In this document: one piece after another, positions 53,264-63,197 of the stretch | How the letters are laid out: each line of letters opens with the position of its first letter | Numbering within the stretch: position 1 is the stretch's first letter | NCBI GenBank assembly: GCA_029265355.1 | Contig: JAJUJL010000022.1 | Location: forward strand, 1 to 64,000 | From: Chloroflexota bacterium | Lineage (GTDB): Bacteria; Chloroflexota; Anaerolineae; Anaerolineales; UBA4823 | Direction: 5' to 3' | Length of the DNA stretch: 64,000 nucleotides | Translations under genes and position numbers: made by a program | The notes under the pieces: model-generated | What the model saw: the letters and a program-made list of their open reading frames with translations, nothing else | Told to the model about the DNA's origin: nothing | Database searches by the model: none

Positions 53264-53501
53264 TCGCACGCATTCCGGGCTCATCGGTGAAGATTTGGCG
53301 CAGTCTGCCAGCCGCCAGGCATGGGGCGAGCTTGCCTGGCGCAGAGCAGCCTGGCAAGTGCTGCGCGGCAGTTCGCCCTGCTCGCGCGGCAAGGCGTCGA
53401 AACCGGGCGCATCCTCCAATTGGCTGGATGTGCAGGCGCTTTGCGCGCTTTGCTCCTTCCACGGCGCAGGCCGGCGCCTTCTGTAAACGGAGCAGCCGCG
53501 G

Positions 53502-55199
53502 TCAGCCTGCGCCGGATGCGCCGCCGCCCGAAGCGCCCGCTGCGCTTGACGCGGCCGAGGCTGCCGACGAATCTGCCGATGAGATCACCGCCATCATCGC
53601 GGCGTAGCTGCCATCCTGCATGTTGACGTCCATGCTCTGCATCCAGGCTGGGAGAGGCACATCGCCCATCTTCTGGAAGAATTTGCCCCACTGGGTGCCC
53701 ATGCCGAAGGCAGCCGCATAAGCCAGGTAACGGGCGAAGGTGTCCGGCGCGGTGGCTGGCTCCCGCCCTTTGGCGATGCTGCGCAGGTGGGCGCTGAACC
53801 CTTTCCAGGCCTCTGCCTGGCGCAAGCCCTCTTCCGAGAGCACCGAAATGCTGCCGGCGGCGATTGCGCCTACCAGCCCAACCAGGCCAAGCGCTGCGCC
53901 GCCGCCGATCAAGATCGCCCCCAGTGTGGCGATGGACGCTCCGCTAACTGGAGCCGCGGCGGCCAACAGCGCGCCGGCCAGCAGCGCCGCCAACCCCAGG
54001 AACAGCCCCAGGACGGTGAACGCCAGGAAGCGTACCCGCCGGGCAGCGCGCTCGGCATCGCGCCAGCCCAGCGCGGTCAATTCCTTGTCCAGCGCCTGGT
54101 TGAAGGCCCGGTCGCCGGAGACCACCGCGGCCTGGGTGAGCGGCACGCGCTCGTTTTTGGCCTTGCGGAACAGGGCTTGCAGCAGCGCCTGCTCGTGCGC
54201 TTGCAGCGGCAGCGAGCTGGGCTGGCGCACCAGCTCGAAAGTGCGGCTGCCCCAGCGGCGCGGGCCTTCTTCGATGCGGAGCACGCCGCGCTCCGCCAGG
54301 TCGAAGAGCGTTCCCAGGAAGCCCGTGCTGGAACCTGCCAGGCGGGCGGCCAGCGCCGGCGAGATCTGCCGGGGCGGCATGGTGTGCATCGAGGGCGCGC
54401 CGGGCAGCGCGGCCGCGTCCCGGCGGAAGCTCAGCCCTGCCAGGAACAACCCGGCCGCGCCGAGCAGGGTCGTCGCCAGCGCCGCGCCGATACCCCAGGG
54501 CAGCGCTGCCGCGCGCTGGCTGGCGCGCTGTTCCTGCTGGCGCTGCCAGGCGGGCGCCTGCTGCACCAGGCTGCCGGAGGGGAATTGGACGCTGACCACT
54601 ACCGGCGTATCTTCTTCAATTTCCTGCAGGTTGAACGCTACGGCCTGGTCAGCGCTTTCCATCGCACCATTCCAGCCCTCCACCACTGGCGCGCTGAGCG
54701 GTGTGACGCCAGCCGGGTATTCCAGGCGGATCGTGCTGCGCCGGATGGTGTATTCGTGCTCTTCGGGTATGGCGATCCAGCGCAGCGAGTCAGCATCAGC
54801 GCCGTGACGCAGGGCGCCTTGCACGCGGTACACCAGCGTGAAGGTGTGGATCGCGTCGCTGGTGGGAGCGAAATGCCAGGTCACCTTGAGCGGATTACCG
54901 GCGACGATCTCCACCTGCCCGGGGCCTGTGCCCTGCGGCAGCGCCTGCCCGTCCATGGAGGCCTGCAGGCGGTCGATCACATCCAGGTTGGCGTAGTTCA
55001 GATCGCGGAAGACGTAGGTGAATGGCCCCCCTTCGAAGCGGAAGGTGACCGTCTCGGTGACGGCCAGGGCGCCGTCCGGTTGCACGGCCAGGGTGACATC
55101 GTAGCGCTCCGCCTGGTAGCTCTTGGCAGCGGCCGGGGCGGCGAGGAAAGCGCCCAGGATTAGAATGAGCAGGAGCGTTCGCAGAGATGTGTGCTTCAT
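53502..55199 (-). CDS. DUF2207 domain membrane protein
   Basis: A 565-residue protein with a signal peptide (LLLILILGAFLAAPAAA), an N-terminal DUF2207 extracellular beta domain (YQAERYDVTLAVQPDGALAVTETVTFRFEGGPFTY), a TM helix near residue 235, a cytoplasmic segment with LFDLAERGVLRIEEG, two closely spaced TM helices near 400-450 and a Gly/Ser/Ala-rich C-terminus (ASGGGASGAG). That tail is usual for the family. Function unknown, probably envelope. Stands alone. Confidence 0.85.
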   Translation of the reverse strand: MKHTSLRTLLLILILGAFLAAPAAAKSYQAERYDVTLAVQPDGALAVTETVTFRFEGGPFTYVFRDLNYANLDVIDRLQASMDGQALPQGTGPGQVEIVAGNPLKVTWHFAPTSDAIHTFTLVYRVQGALRHGADADSLRWIAIPEEHEYTIRRSTIRLEYPAGVTPLSAPVVEGWNGAMESADQAVAFNLQEIEEDTPVVVSVQFPSGSLVQQAPAWQRQQEQRASQRAAALPWGIGAALATTLLGAAGLFLAGLSFRRDAAALPGAPSMHTMPPRQISPALAARLAGSSTGFLGTLFDLAERGVLRIEEGPRRWGSRTFELVRQPSSLPLQAHEQALLQALFRKAKNERVPLTQAAVVSGDRAFNQALDKELTALGWRDAERAARRVRFLAFTVLGLFLGLAALLAGALLAAAAPVSGASIATLGAILIGGGAALGLVGLVGAIAAGSISVLSEEGLRQAEAWKGFSAHLRSIAKGREPATAPDTFARYLAYAAAFGMGTQWGKFFQKMGDVPLPAWMQSMDVNMQDGSYAAMMAVISSADSSAASAASSAAGASGGGASGAG

Positions 55200-55352
55200 G
55201 GTTTTGTCCTCCTTAACTTATTCTACGCTCGAGCGCGCCAAACGTTTTACAAATGGCAGGGCGTTTACAAGACGTTAACCAACCGGGCAAGGAGATTGCT
55301 TCGGGCGCATGGCGCCTTCCTGAGAAACGATTTCTCGCTGGAGGCCTCTTAC

Positions 55353-55521
55353 CGTAGGGGTCAAGCATTTGCCACAGCCTTTCCGGCAGAGATGTGTGTT
55401 CCTCCAGGCAAATGCTTGACCCGTCCCGGTAGCCATCGAGACTCGCGCGGCGGGCAAAGCATCCGACCGAATCGACCTGTGCATGAGGCGCCGCTCTCCG
55501 GCCGGATGCTTTGCCCCTACG
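55353..55521. repeat. CGTAGGGG-bounded element with two internal hairpins
   Basis: Ends CGTAGGGG (55353-55360) and CCCCTACG (55514-55521) are inverted repeats. Inside, TCAAGCATTTGCC (55361) pairs with GGCAAATGCTTGA (55407-55419), and GGGCAAAGCATCCG (55452) pairs with CGGATGCTTTGCCC (55503-55516). The 430-bp gap 55200-55629 has no gene. Same edge motif as the element at 13-340. Confidence 0.6.
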
Positions 55522-55629
55522 AGAACGGCGATCCTCCAGGGATCGTTTCATCCCGATTGACGCCCCCTGCGGCGTCGTGCGCCCTCGCTATAACACCCGG
55601 ATAGCGGGCGGTCGCCGCTGCAGGAGCAG

Positions 55630-57105
55630 CTACGTCAGCAGCCGCTCCAACTGCGCCGTCTCCGCCTTGAGATCGTCATCCACCGTGTCGCCGCGGCGGC
55701 GGGCGGCCAGCACCCGGTTCAGCCGGGCGTGCGTTTGGTGGGTGAGCGGCATGCGCGCCGCCAGCAGGATCGCCAGCGAGAGCAACACCAGCGGCACGAA
55801 GACAAAGATCAGGCGCAGCACCAGCAGAAACGTCGCCGACTGCGGCTGGTCCACCAGGCGGGCAGCGCCTTCCACCACCTGCTCCACGGGATTGATGTAC
55901 CCCGCCAGCGAAAGCAGGTTGGAGACGATGAAAATGCCCACCGCCCCGCTGAACTTGCGCATCAGTGTGATCAGCGCGCCGAACAACCCCTCGCGACGCT
56001 CACCGCTTTTCAACTCGTCCACGTCCGGCAGGTCGGGAAAGATGGCGTAGATCGAGATGAAATAGCCGCCGGTGCCCAGCCCCACCACCGCGGCGAAGGC
56101 GTACACCATCCAGGGCGGGTTCTCTGGCGAGAGCAGGAAGCTGAGCAGCATGGCGCCCATCCAGATGCCCACGCCGGTGATAAAGCTGCGCCGCTTGCTG
56201 GTGCGCCGGGCGTAGGCAGCGAAAAAGGGCAGCGAGATGACCTGGAAGACCAGCATCGTACCTGCCACGTAATTGGCTTCGTTGGGCCGCTGCAAATAAT
56301 ACTTAATGAAATACACCACGATGCTGCTCACCGAGTCGGCGGCGATGGCGGCGAACACGAACATGCCCAACACCAGCACAAAGGTGCGCAGCTTGAATGG
56401 CTCGATGAACGTCTGCCGGAAGGAGAACGGCCTGGGGGATTTCTGGAATTCCTGCCGCTCGCGTGCCGCCAGCACCGTGCCAATGAAGGGCAGGGCGAAG
56501 AACGCGCCCACCGCCAGCCCCATCACGATATAGCCGGTGCGCACATCAGGGAAAGCTTTGACGATCTCCATCGGCACCAGCGCGCAGATGATCGAAGAGA
56601 CGGCGGAGAAGAAGATGCGCGCCGAGCTGAGCGCGGTGCGCTCGTCATAGTCCAGGCTCATCTCCGACTGCAGGGCATTGTAGTTGAGCATGACGATGCT
56701 CACCACGGTGGAGTAGAACAGGTAGGTGGCAATGACGAAGTAGAAGCGGCTTTGCTCGCTCTCGAAGTCGATCGGGTAGAACAGGGCGAAGAACGAGATC
56801 AGCACCAGCGGAATGCCCAGCAGCAGGTAAGGTCGCCGCCGGCCCAGGCGTGTGCGCGTGCGGTCGGAGATCACCCCTTCGAAGGGATCAGTGATCGCGT
56901 CGTAGACCTTGCTGATCAAGATCACCGTGCCCGCCAGGGCCGGGTTCAGGCGCACCACATCCGTCAGGAACACGAGGTAATAGAAGCTGAGCAGCGTGGC
57001 GGTGCCGCCGCCATAGATATCTCCCAAGCCATAGCCCAGCTTACGCCACAGGCTAAGCTTCTCGCTGCTGGAAGTCACCATGCTGTCGTTCGTCTTGGTT
57101 GCCAT
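55630..57105 (-). CDS. GPH-family (MelB-like) sugar/cation symporter
   Basis: A 491-residue, 12-TM transporter of the glycoside-pentoside-hexuronide:cation symporter family, with YGLGDIYGG at the N-terminus, the DPFEGVISDRTRTRLGRRRP loop 2-3 signature and LPDVDELKSGERREG in loop 10-11. Substrate unknown. The ATG at 57105 is preceded by GAAGGG; the TTG at 57117 is an alternative. It follows the HD-GYP gene by 58 bp. Confidence 0.9.
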   Translation of the reverse strand: MATKTNDSMVTSSSEKLSLWRKLGYGLGDIYGGGTATLLSFYYLVFLTDVVRLNPALAGTVILISKVYDAITDPFEGVISDRTRTRLGRRRPYLLLGIPLVLISFFALFYPIDFESEQSRFYFVIATYLFYSTVVSIVMLNYNALQSEMSLDYDERTALSSARIFFSAVSSIICALVPMEIVKAFPDVRTGYIVMGLAVGAFFALPFIGTVLAARERQEFQKSPRPFSFRQTFIEPFKLRTFVLVLGMFVFAAIAADSVSSIVVYFIKYYLQRPNEANYVAGTMLVFQVISLPFFAAYARRTSKRRSFITGVGIWMGAMLLSFLLSPENPPWMVYAFAAVVGLGTGGYFISIYAIFPDLPDVDELKSGERREGLFGALITLMRKFSGAVGIFIVSNLLSLAGYINPVEQVVEGAARLVDQPQSATFLLVLRLIFVFVPLVLLSLAILLAARMPLTHQTHARLNRVLAARRRGDTVDDDLKAETAQLERLLT

Positions 57106-57163
57106 GTTGCCCTTCAATGGAATTTGTGTGCAGTTTAGGGGGGTGTTGGTTTTTACCGCCGGA

Positions 57164-59200
57164 TCAACGACTGGCTGGGTCGGCGAGCCGTTCGCGCATC
57201 ATGTGCAAGAAGACCTGGACAATGCGCGGATCGAACTTCTTGCCGGACTGCGCGGCGATATAAGCCAGCGCCTGGCCGGGCTGCAGCGCCTGGCGGTAAT
57301 GGCGCGTGCTGACCAGCGAATCGTAGACATCCACGATGGTGAAAAGGCGGGCATACAGCGGGATCTCTTCTCCGTGCAGGCCGCGCGGGTAACCGCTGCC
57401 ATCCCACAGCTCGTGGTGGCAGTAGGGAATATCCAGGGCGGGCCCCAGGAAGGTCACCGGCGCCAGTATCTCGTAAGCATACAGCGGATGATTGTTCATG
57501 ATGCGCTGCTCCTCCAGGGTGAGCGGTCCGGGCTTGAGCAGCACCTGGTCGGGAATGCCGGTCTTGCCAATATCGTGCAGCAAACCGCCGCGGCGGATAT
57601 GGCGCAGCTCGTCTTCCGGAATGCCCAGGCGGCGCGCCAGCTCCAGGGCCAGCTCGGTCACCCGCTGCGAGTGACCCTCGGTCAGGCCATCGCGCAGGTC
57701 GAGGGTGCGCGACCAGCCGGCAATGGTCTTCTCGTAGGCGTCTTCCAACTGGCGGCTCTTCTCTTCGAGAGACTGAATCAGCGCATGGTGCTGGAGCGCC
57801 AGGGCGGTTTGCCCTACCAGCGTATCCAGAAAATGATGTTGTTGCTCGTTCATCGCAAAGCGCTGCCGGTGGAAGAGCTCGATCAAGCCCACCAGGCGCT
57901 CGCCGCCGTAGACCGGCGCGAGGCAGGTGAACTGGAAGCGCTCGCCTTCCAGGCCGCGCTCTCGCAGGTATTCTGCGGCGAGCGCTTCCGGCAGGCTGTG
58001 GGCAGGCAGGGCTTCGGTATTCAACCAGCGGCAGAGCCTTTCGACAACTTCCCTGGCTGGCGCAGATGGGCTGTGGCGAAATCCCAGCCAGGCGGCCAGC
58101 TCGGGGCTGCCGGTGGGATCCAGCAGGATCAAATCGCCAGCGCACAGCCCGAGCTGCTCGATGCCCTGTCGCAAGAGCAGCCTCAGCAACTCTGGCAGGC
58201 TGGTGGTGGCCAGGATGGCCTGGTCCACGGTGCGCAGCGCGCCCAGGAAGTTCATCTGCAGGTTGGCCAGTTCTTGCAGGCGGGTGCATTCGACCGCAGA
58301 GGCAGCCAGGGCGCTGAAATTGAGCAGCGTTTGCTGCTGTTCTGGCGTGGCGTTGGCCTGGTTCACCAGCCAGATGCAGCCCAGGGTCGTCTCGCCGGTG
58401 TGCAGCGGCAGGCAGATGTAGGCCTCATCCGAGTGAATGAACGGCGGTCGCCCATGGGCGGCTTTCTGGGGTTGACCGGAGTGGGCTTTGGAGAGAGTCA
58501 TTGGCGCGCTTTCCGCGGGGCGAAAGACCGGCAGCCGGCTGCGCAGCGCCTGGCGGCAGGCGCAGCTGGCTGAAGCCACGAACTGTAAGCCGGTGAACTT
58601 CTCCCAACGCCCATCCGCCAGCTCGACCTGCAGCAGGCTGGATTCCGAGTCGCCGCTGGTCAGCGCCGCGCTGTGGCTGTCCACCAGGCAGCGCGCCATC
58701 TTAAGAATGTGCGGCATCAGCGCCCGCCAGCTTTCCACACCCGCAGGTTGGTCAGCAGGCCTGGACGCTTGCTCGCCCAGGATGGTGGAGGGTCCCGCGC
58801 TGCGCCGGGGCGCTTCTCGCTGCTTCTGGGCGCTGACATCGATGTGCAGGATCACCGCGCCACGCAGGGGTGTCTCCAGCGGCGATATTCTCACCAGAAA
58901 CCAGCGCTGCTCGACCGGCGAGGGGCAGGGATATTCGTAGCTGAACTCCGACTGCCTGCCTTCCAGCACTGCCCGCAGCCCATCGGCGACGTCTTTCGCC
59001 CCCTCGCAGAACGGCCCCGTCGCTTGCTCGCAGATTTCCAGGTAATTGGCGCCGGTCCCCGTGGCTGCCAGGCTGCCCGCGCTGTTATCCAACGCGAAAC
59101 GCTCCCAGGCCTTGTTGACTGCCAGGATTTGACCGTTCTTGTCCACCACGCACAGTTGGGTGGACATTGAGTTGAGCACCGCGGTCAGGAAATCATCCAT
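57164..59200 (-). CDS. PAS - GAF - HD-GYP signalling protein
   Basis: A 678-residue protein with an N-terminal PAS domain (about 8-125), two GAF-like regions (about 155-310 and 330-465), a coiled coil and an HD-GYP domain: HSQRVTELALELARRLG, LLHDIGKTGIPD, and HHELWDGSGYPRGLHGEEIPL. Both HD and GYP are intact, so it should hydrolyse cyclic di-GMP or a related dinucleotide. A cysteine cluster (SASCACRQ) lies in the first GAF. With no output DNA-binding part. Confidence 0.9.
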   Translation of the reverse strand: MDDFLTAVLNSMSTQLCVVDKNGQILAVNKAWERFALDNSAGSLAATGTGANYLEICEQATGPFCEGAKDVADGLRAVLEGRQSEFSYEYPCPSPVEQRWFLVRISPLETPLRGAVILHIDVSAQKQREAPRRSAGPSTILGEQASRPADQPAGVESWRALMPHILKMARCLVDSHSAALTSGDSESSLLQVELADGRWEKFTGLQFVASASCACRQALRSRLPVFRPAESAPMTLSKAHSGQPQKAAHGRPPFIHSDEAYICLPLHTGETTLGCIWLVNQANATPEQQQTLLNFSALAASAVECTRLQELANLQMNFLGALRTVDQAILATTSLPELLRLLLRQGIEQLGLCAGDLILLDPTGSPELAAWLGFRHSPSAPAREVVERLCRWLNTEALPAHSLPEALAAEYLRERGLEGERFQFTCLAPVYGGERLVGLIELFHRQRFAMNEQQHHFLDTLVGQTALALQHHALIQSLEEKSRQLEDAYEKTIAGWSRTLDLRDGLTEGHSQRVTELALELARRLGIPEDELRHIRRGGLLHDIGKTGIPDQVLLKPGPLTLEEQRIMNNHPLYAYEILAPVTFLGPALDIPYCHHELWDGSGYPRGLHGEEIPLYARLFTIVDVYDSLVSTRHYRQALQPGQALAYIAAQSGKKFDPRIVQVFLHMMRERLADPASR

Positions 59201-59497
59201 ACTTGCCCTGATTATTTAACGTGAGTTCGGGATCGGAAGGAAATCGGTTGATTGGGGGTTGGTTGGGACGGGGAAGCCGCCCGAAACACCCCCCCAATCC
59301 CCTTACCCCGCCCTCAGGTTAATTATAGAGGAGAATGGCCGTCAAATCACCTGATAAATGGTATAAAGCGGGATGCAATTTGTCTTAAACTTCTTCCAAA
59401 GAAGAAGCGCCTTCATTGACCCGTAGCTCTGCGCTCAAAAAGCACCCAACCAGCATCGCTCTGCCAGCGCCCCAATCCGGTCTTTTGCGCTATACTT

Positions 59498-59623
59498 ATG
59501 GCGAATCACCCGTTTCCCGAGACCATTCCAGAGACGCTTTGCCACGCCAGGGCGTTGGCCCAGGCGCTGTTTCAGTGGAGAAAGTCGCAGCGAGCTGTCC
59601 ATAATCCTGAGAAAAACCCTTGA
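59498..59623 (+). CDS. Possible 41-residue protein upstream of the SerK-like gene
   Basis: An ATG at 59498 lies immediately after TATACT (59491-59496). The frame reads MANHPFPETIPETLCHARAL and ends HNPEKNP, stopping 12 bp before the next ATG. No ribosome-binding site, so a leaderless message or chance. The rest of the 435-bp gap 59201-59635 has a CCCCC-rich stretch near 59286 and nothing else seen. Confidence 0.3.
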   Translation: MANHPFPETIPETLCHARALAQALFQWRKSQRAVHNPEKNP

Positions 59624-59635
59624 AGAGTTCAGCCT

Positions 59636-60469
59636 ATGCAAGATAGCAAAGCCCTGCCCGATCTGCGCGTGCTGCCTGCCAACCTGGTCACGCCGCATGA
59701 AGATGTCGACCCGCGCCGCGTGGCGCGGTTAGCGGAGCGCCTGCTCCAGGAAGGGCGCTTGAAGCACCCGCCGGTGGTCGCTCCCATTCCCGAAACGGAG
59801 CGCTTTGTGGTGTTGGATGGCGCCAACCGCTGCCTGGCCTTGCAAAAGCTGGGCGCACCCTATCTCTTCGCCCAGGTGGTGCATTACGGGCAGCCCGGCT
59901 TGATCCTGGATACCTGGTACCACGTGGTTTCCGGCATGGAATTGGAAACCTTCGAGCAGGCCCTGCAGGGCATCGATGGTTTTCGCTTGTTGCCCGCCAG
60001 CCTGGAAGAAGCGCGCCAGGCGCTGGCCACCGGCAACGCTGCCGCGTACATCATCGCGGGCGACTCGGTGCGCATCGTCTGCCCGCGCCAGGGTTGCACA
60101 CGCGACCTGGCGCTGCTGCGCGAGATTGTGAATGCCTACAAAGGCCGGGCGGACATCTTTCGCGCCTCCAACGACGATTGGAACCTGCAGGCGCCGTATT
60201 ACCCCCAAATCACCGCCCTGGTCATCTTCCCCCAGCTTCAACCGGCGGACATCTTGCAGGCGGCTCGCTCTGGGGAATTTGTGCCCAGCGGCATCACCCG
60301 CCACCTGATCCCCAACCGGGCGATCAACACCAACTTCGACCTGCAAGTGCTGCTCTCGCCCGGCAGCCTGGAAGAAAAACAGGCCTGGCTGCGGGAGTGG
60401 CTGATGGAGCGCATGGCTGCCAACGCCATCCGCTATTACGCCGAGTCCACCTTCACCTTCGACGAGTGA
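59636..60469 (+). CDS. SerK/SbnI-like ParB-fold protein, putative free serine kinase
   Basis: The 277-residue protein has an N-terminal ParB/sulfiredoxin-like fold: DLRVLPANLVTPHEDVDPRR, then PPVVAPIPETERFVVLDGANRCLALQKLG, equivalent to the E-x-hE and DGHHR segments of SbnI and archaeal SerK. Those enzymes phosphorylate free L-serine to O-phosphoserine for cysteine or siderophore synthesis. The HR pair is NR here. The gene is convergent with cysE (one base between stops), and cysK follows, so a role in cysteine supply or its control is plausible but inferred. A ParB-type DNA-binding regulator is the alternative. Confidence 0.6.
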   Translation: MQDSKALPDLRVLPANLVTPHEDVDPRRVARLAERLLQEGRLKHPPVVAPIPETERFVVLDGANRCLALQKLGAPYLFAQVVHYGQPGLILDTWYHVVSGMELETFEQALQGIDGFRLLPASLEEARQALATGNAAAYIIAGDSVRIVCPRQGCTRDLALLREIVNAYKGRADIFRASNDDWNLQAPYYPQITALVIFPQLQPADILQAARSGEFVPSGITRHLIPNRAINTNFDLQVLLSPGSLEEKQAWLREWLMERMAANAIRYYAESTFTFDE

Positions 60470-60470
60470 A

Positions 60471-61175
60471 TTAGATCGAAAAATCCTCCCCCTGCCACAC
60501 GCCCTCCTTGGCCTCGTGGATCTCAGGGGTGTGCCCGTTGGCGTGCACCTCCAGGCGCGCTTCCAGGCGGCGCACGTGCTCGGTCAGGGCGGCCAGCGTC
60601 TCGCCGATCACGTCCGGCAGGCGGTTGTGCTCCATGTCCAGCGCCGGCTGCGGGCGCGGCTTGCTGCGCACCACGATCTCGCCGGGCACGCCCACCACCA
60701 CCGAGTTGGGCGGCACGTCTTTCACCACCACCGCGTTGGCGCCGATGCGGCTGCCAGCGCCGACGGTGATGGCGCCCAGGATCTTAGCCCCCGCTCCCAC
60801 CACCACATTGTCTTCCAGCGTGGGGTGGCGCTTGCCCTTGTTCAGGCTGGTGCCGCCCAGCGTCACGCCGTGGTACAGGGTCACGTTGTTGCCCACCTCG
60901 GCGGTCTCGCCGATCACCACGCCCATGCCGTGGTCGATGAAGAAGCACGCCCCGATGGTCGCCCCGGGGTGGATTTCGATGCCGGTCAGCCCGCGCACAA
61001 GCTGCGACAGCCAGCGCGCCAGCAGCTTGAGGTTGCGCTGCCACAGCCAATGCGCAATGCGGTGCCCCCAGGTGGCGTGCAGCCCTGGGTAGCACAGGAT
61101 CACCTCCAGCAGGCTGCGCGCGGCCGGGTCGCGGTCGAAAACGGATTGGATATCGCGGCGGAGAGTATGAAACAT
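60471..61175 (-). CDS. cysE: Serine O-acetyltransferase
   Basis: Acetylates L-serine for cysteine synthesis. The 234-residue protein has the helical N-terminal part ([30 protein letters not shown]) and left-handed beta-helix hexapeptides ([41 protein letters not shown]). A C-terminal extension ([12 protein letters not shown]) replaces the short Ile tail that docks into CysK in enterobacteria. Located downstream of cysK and in the same direction. Confidence 0.95.
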   Translation of the reverse strand: MFHTLRRDIQSVFDRDPAARSLLEVILCYPGLHATWGHRIAHWLWQRNLKLLARWLSQLVRGLTGIEIHPGATIGACFFIDHGMGVVIGETAEVGNNVTLYHGVTLGGTSLNKGKRHPTLEDNVVVGAGAKILGAITVGAGSRIGANAVVVKDVPPNSVVVGVPGEIVVRSKPRPQPALDMEHNRLPDVIGETLAALTEHVRRLEARLEVHANGHTPEIHEAKEGVWQGEDFSI

Positions 61176-61197
61176 AGGACACTCTTTCTACCCAATA

Positions 61198-61222
61198 CCC
61201 CCTTCCCGATCCGGGAAGGGGG
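61198..61222. repeat. C/G palindrome between cysK and cysE
   Basis: CCCCCTTCCC (61198-61207) pairs with GGGAAGGGGG (61213-61222) around GATCC. Same style as the hairpins at 34399 and 23968. It may limit read-through from cysK to cysE. Confidence 0.55.
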
Positions 61223-61236
61223 GCAGGGGGGGTAGG

Positions 61237-62172
61237 TCATGCCTCCAAATCTGCAAACAGCGCCGTGCTCAGGTAGCGCTCGCCGAAGGAGGGGATGATC
61301 ACCACCACCAGCTTACCGGCGTTCTCCGGGCGGGAGGCGACCTGCATGGCCGCCCACACCGCTGCCCCGGAGGAGATGCCCACCAGCAAGCCTTCCTCCT
61401 TTGCCATCCGCCGGGCAGTGGTGAAGGCGTCCTCGGCTTTGACGCGCACGATCTCGTCGATGATCCGGGTGTTCAGCACCGCCGGCACGAAGCCGGCCCC
61501 GATGCCCTGGATGGGATGGGGGCCTTTCTGCCCGCCGGAGAGCACCGGCGAGGCGTCCGGCTCGACTGCCACGCAGCGCACGGATGGCTTGCGGCTCTTC
61601 AGCACTTCGCCCGCCCCGGTGATCGTGCCGCCGGTGCCCACGCCCGCCACCAGGATGTCGATCTGCCCATCGGTGTCGCGCCACAGCTCCTCGGCGGTGG
61701 TGCGGCGGTGGATCTCTGGGTTGGCCGGGTTTTCGAACTGCTGCGGGATGAACACGTTTGGATCGGCGGCCGCCATCTCCTCGGCGCGGCGGATGGCGCC
61801 GGCCATGCCCTCCGACCCGGGGGTCAGCACCAGCTCGGCGCCGTAGGCGCGCAGCAGCAGCCGGCGCTCCTTGCTCATCGTCTCCGGCATGGTCAGCACC
61901 AGGCGGTAGCCGCGGGCGGCGCACACCATCGCCAGGGCGATGCCGGTGTTGCCCGAGGTCGGTTCGACAATGATGGTATCCGGCCCGATCTTGCCAGCCC
62001 GCTCGGCGGCGTCGATCATCGAGGCGCCAATGCGGTCTTTGACGCTGTGCGCCGGGTTGAAGAATTCCAGCTTGGCGACCACCCGGGCGTCGATGCCCGC
62101 CGCGATGCGGTTCAACTTGACCAAAGGTGTATTGCCGATCAATTCGGTGACGTCATTGGCGATTTTCATCAC
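61237..62172 (-). CDS. cysK: Cysteine synthase A (O-acetylserine sulfhydrylase)
   Basis: PLP enzyme making cysteine from O-acetylserine and sulfide. The 311-residue protein has [13 protein letters not shown], the PLP Lys45 in [14 protein letters not shown], the [13 protein letters not shown] phosphate cup and [17 protein letters not shown] few bacterial members also take O-phosphoserine, but none of the marker residues can be judged by eye. GAGGAGCTG precedes the ATG. Confidence 0.96.
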   Translation of the reverse strand: MMKIANDVTELIGNTPLVKLNRIAAGIDARVVAKLEFFNPAHSVKDRIGASMIDAAERAGKIGPDTIIVEPTSGNTGIALAMVCAARGYRLVLTMPETMSKERRLLLRAYGAELVLTPGSEGMAGAIRRAEEMAAADPNVFIPQQFENPANPEIHRRTTAEELWRDTDGQIDILVAGVGTGGTITGAGEVLKSRKPSVRCVAVEPDASPVLSGGQKGPHPIQGIGAGFVPAVLNTRIIDEIVRVKAEDAFTTARRMAKEEGLLVGISSGAAVWAAMQVASRPENAGKLVVVIIPSFGERYLSTALFADLEA

Positions 62173-62582
62173 AGCTCCTCTACGAAAATCCTCTTCCAGA
62201 GATTAAGCAAAGAAAAATTGACCATCTCAACCATAAAACTTTGCGACCTATGTGAACTGAGTGTTTACCCATGCTTTGCGCCCTGGCGACTTCGCGGTAA
62301 AAAAATAAAACTGCCGCAGGCGGCGGGTGACCGCGCCGGCGCGCCCGTGGATTGCTGTGCGGGGGCTGCGCCGCTGCCTGGGCAGTTGGCTGGTTGAGCC
62401 AGTGATTCGGCGGCGGTTACAGTCCCCGCCGCGTACAGGAGCAAGTGCGCAATTTCATAATAACAATTGTAGACAAGACTGGGGAATTTTGTCAAGTACC
62501 CTGGCGCAAGTTTAACTGGACTTTCACAATTAGCGATTAAAATGTGAAGGAAACTCCACCCGACTGCATCTGTATCTCTAGA

Positions 62583-63197
62583 ATGCCCGAAACATCGCTT
62601 CTCACAACGAGTGACATCGACCTGCGCACGGCGACCCCCGAGGCGCTGGCGCATCTGTTGGAACAGATCGTCTCCGCTGAGTACGCTTACGTGCGGCGGC
62701 TGGCGATCAGCATCTTGAACGATGCGGCGGAGGCCGAAGACGCCGTCCAGGAAACCTTCATCGCCGTGGCGCGGGCGCTGCCCAGCTTCCGCGGCGAGGC
62801 TACCCTGCACACCTGGGTGGCGCGTATCGCGGTCAACGCCTGCCGCGCTCACCTGCGCCGAGATCGTTCACGGCGCGCGCTGCTGCATCGCCTGGGCGAG
62901 GCGCACTGGCAAAGCCACACCCCGCGCCTGGGCTCGCCTGGCGCCGAGCTTGTCGCAGCGCGCCACGAGGCTGACCGCCTGCTCTGGCAGGCGGTGGACG
63001 CCCTGGATGAAAAGCACCGCCTGCCGCTGCTGCTGCGCTACCTCCACGAGCTAGAACTGCCCGATATCGCCCGGATGTTGGATGTGCCGCTGGGCACGCT
63101 GCACTCGCGGTTGCACTATGCCCGTCAAAAGTTGCAAGCGATGATCGATTCCAGCGGTCTTCGAGAGGAGTTTTCCCATGAGTATGACCCACGCTGA
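62583..63197 (+). CDS. ECF RNA polymerase sigma factor
   Basis: The 204-residue protein has region 2 (YAYVRRLAISILNDAAEAEDAVQETFIAVARAL with the LHTWVARIAVNACRAHLRR segment) and region 4 (LDEKHRLPLLLRYLHELELPDIARMLDVPLGTLHSRLHYARQKL). A GTG at 62544 would add 13 residues; neither has a clear Shine-Dalgarno. Its 3' end overlaps the start of the anti-sigma gene, so the two are translationally coupled. Confidence 0.9.
   Translation: MPETSLLTTSDIDLRTATPEALAHLLEQIVSAEYAYVRRLAISILNDAAEAEDAVQETFIAVARALPSFRGEATLHTWVARIAVNACRAHLRRDRSRRALLHRLGEAHWQSHTPRLGSPGAELVAARHEADRLLWQAVDALDEKHRLPLLLRYLHELELPDIARMLDVPLGTLHSRLHYARQKLQAMIDSSGLREEFSHEYDPR

Noticed and set aside
53264-53501. Small frames between the DUF1801 and DUF2207 genes
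   Set aside because: No ribosome-binding site, no family pattern; composition is that of non-coding high-GC DNA.
53787-55163. A 458-codon plus-strand frame opposite the DUF2207 gene
   Set aside because: Antisense shadow; the minus-strand protein has a signal peptide and family motifs.
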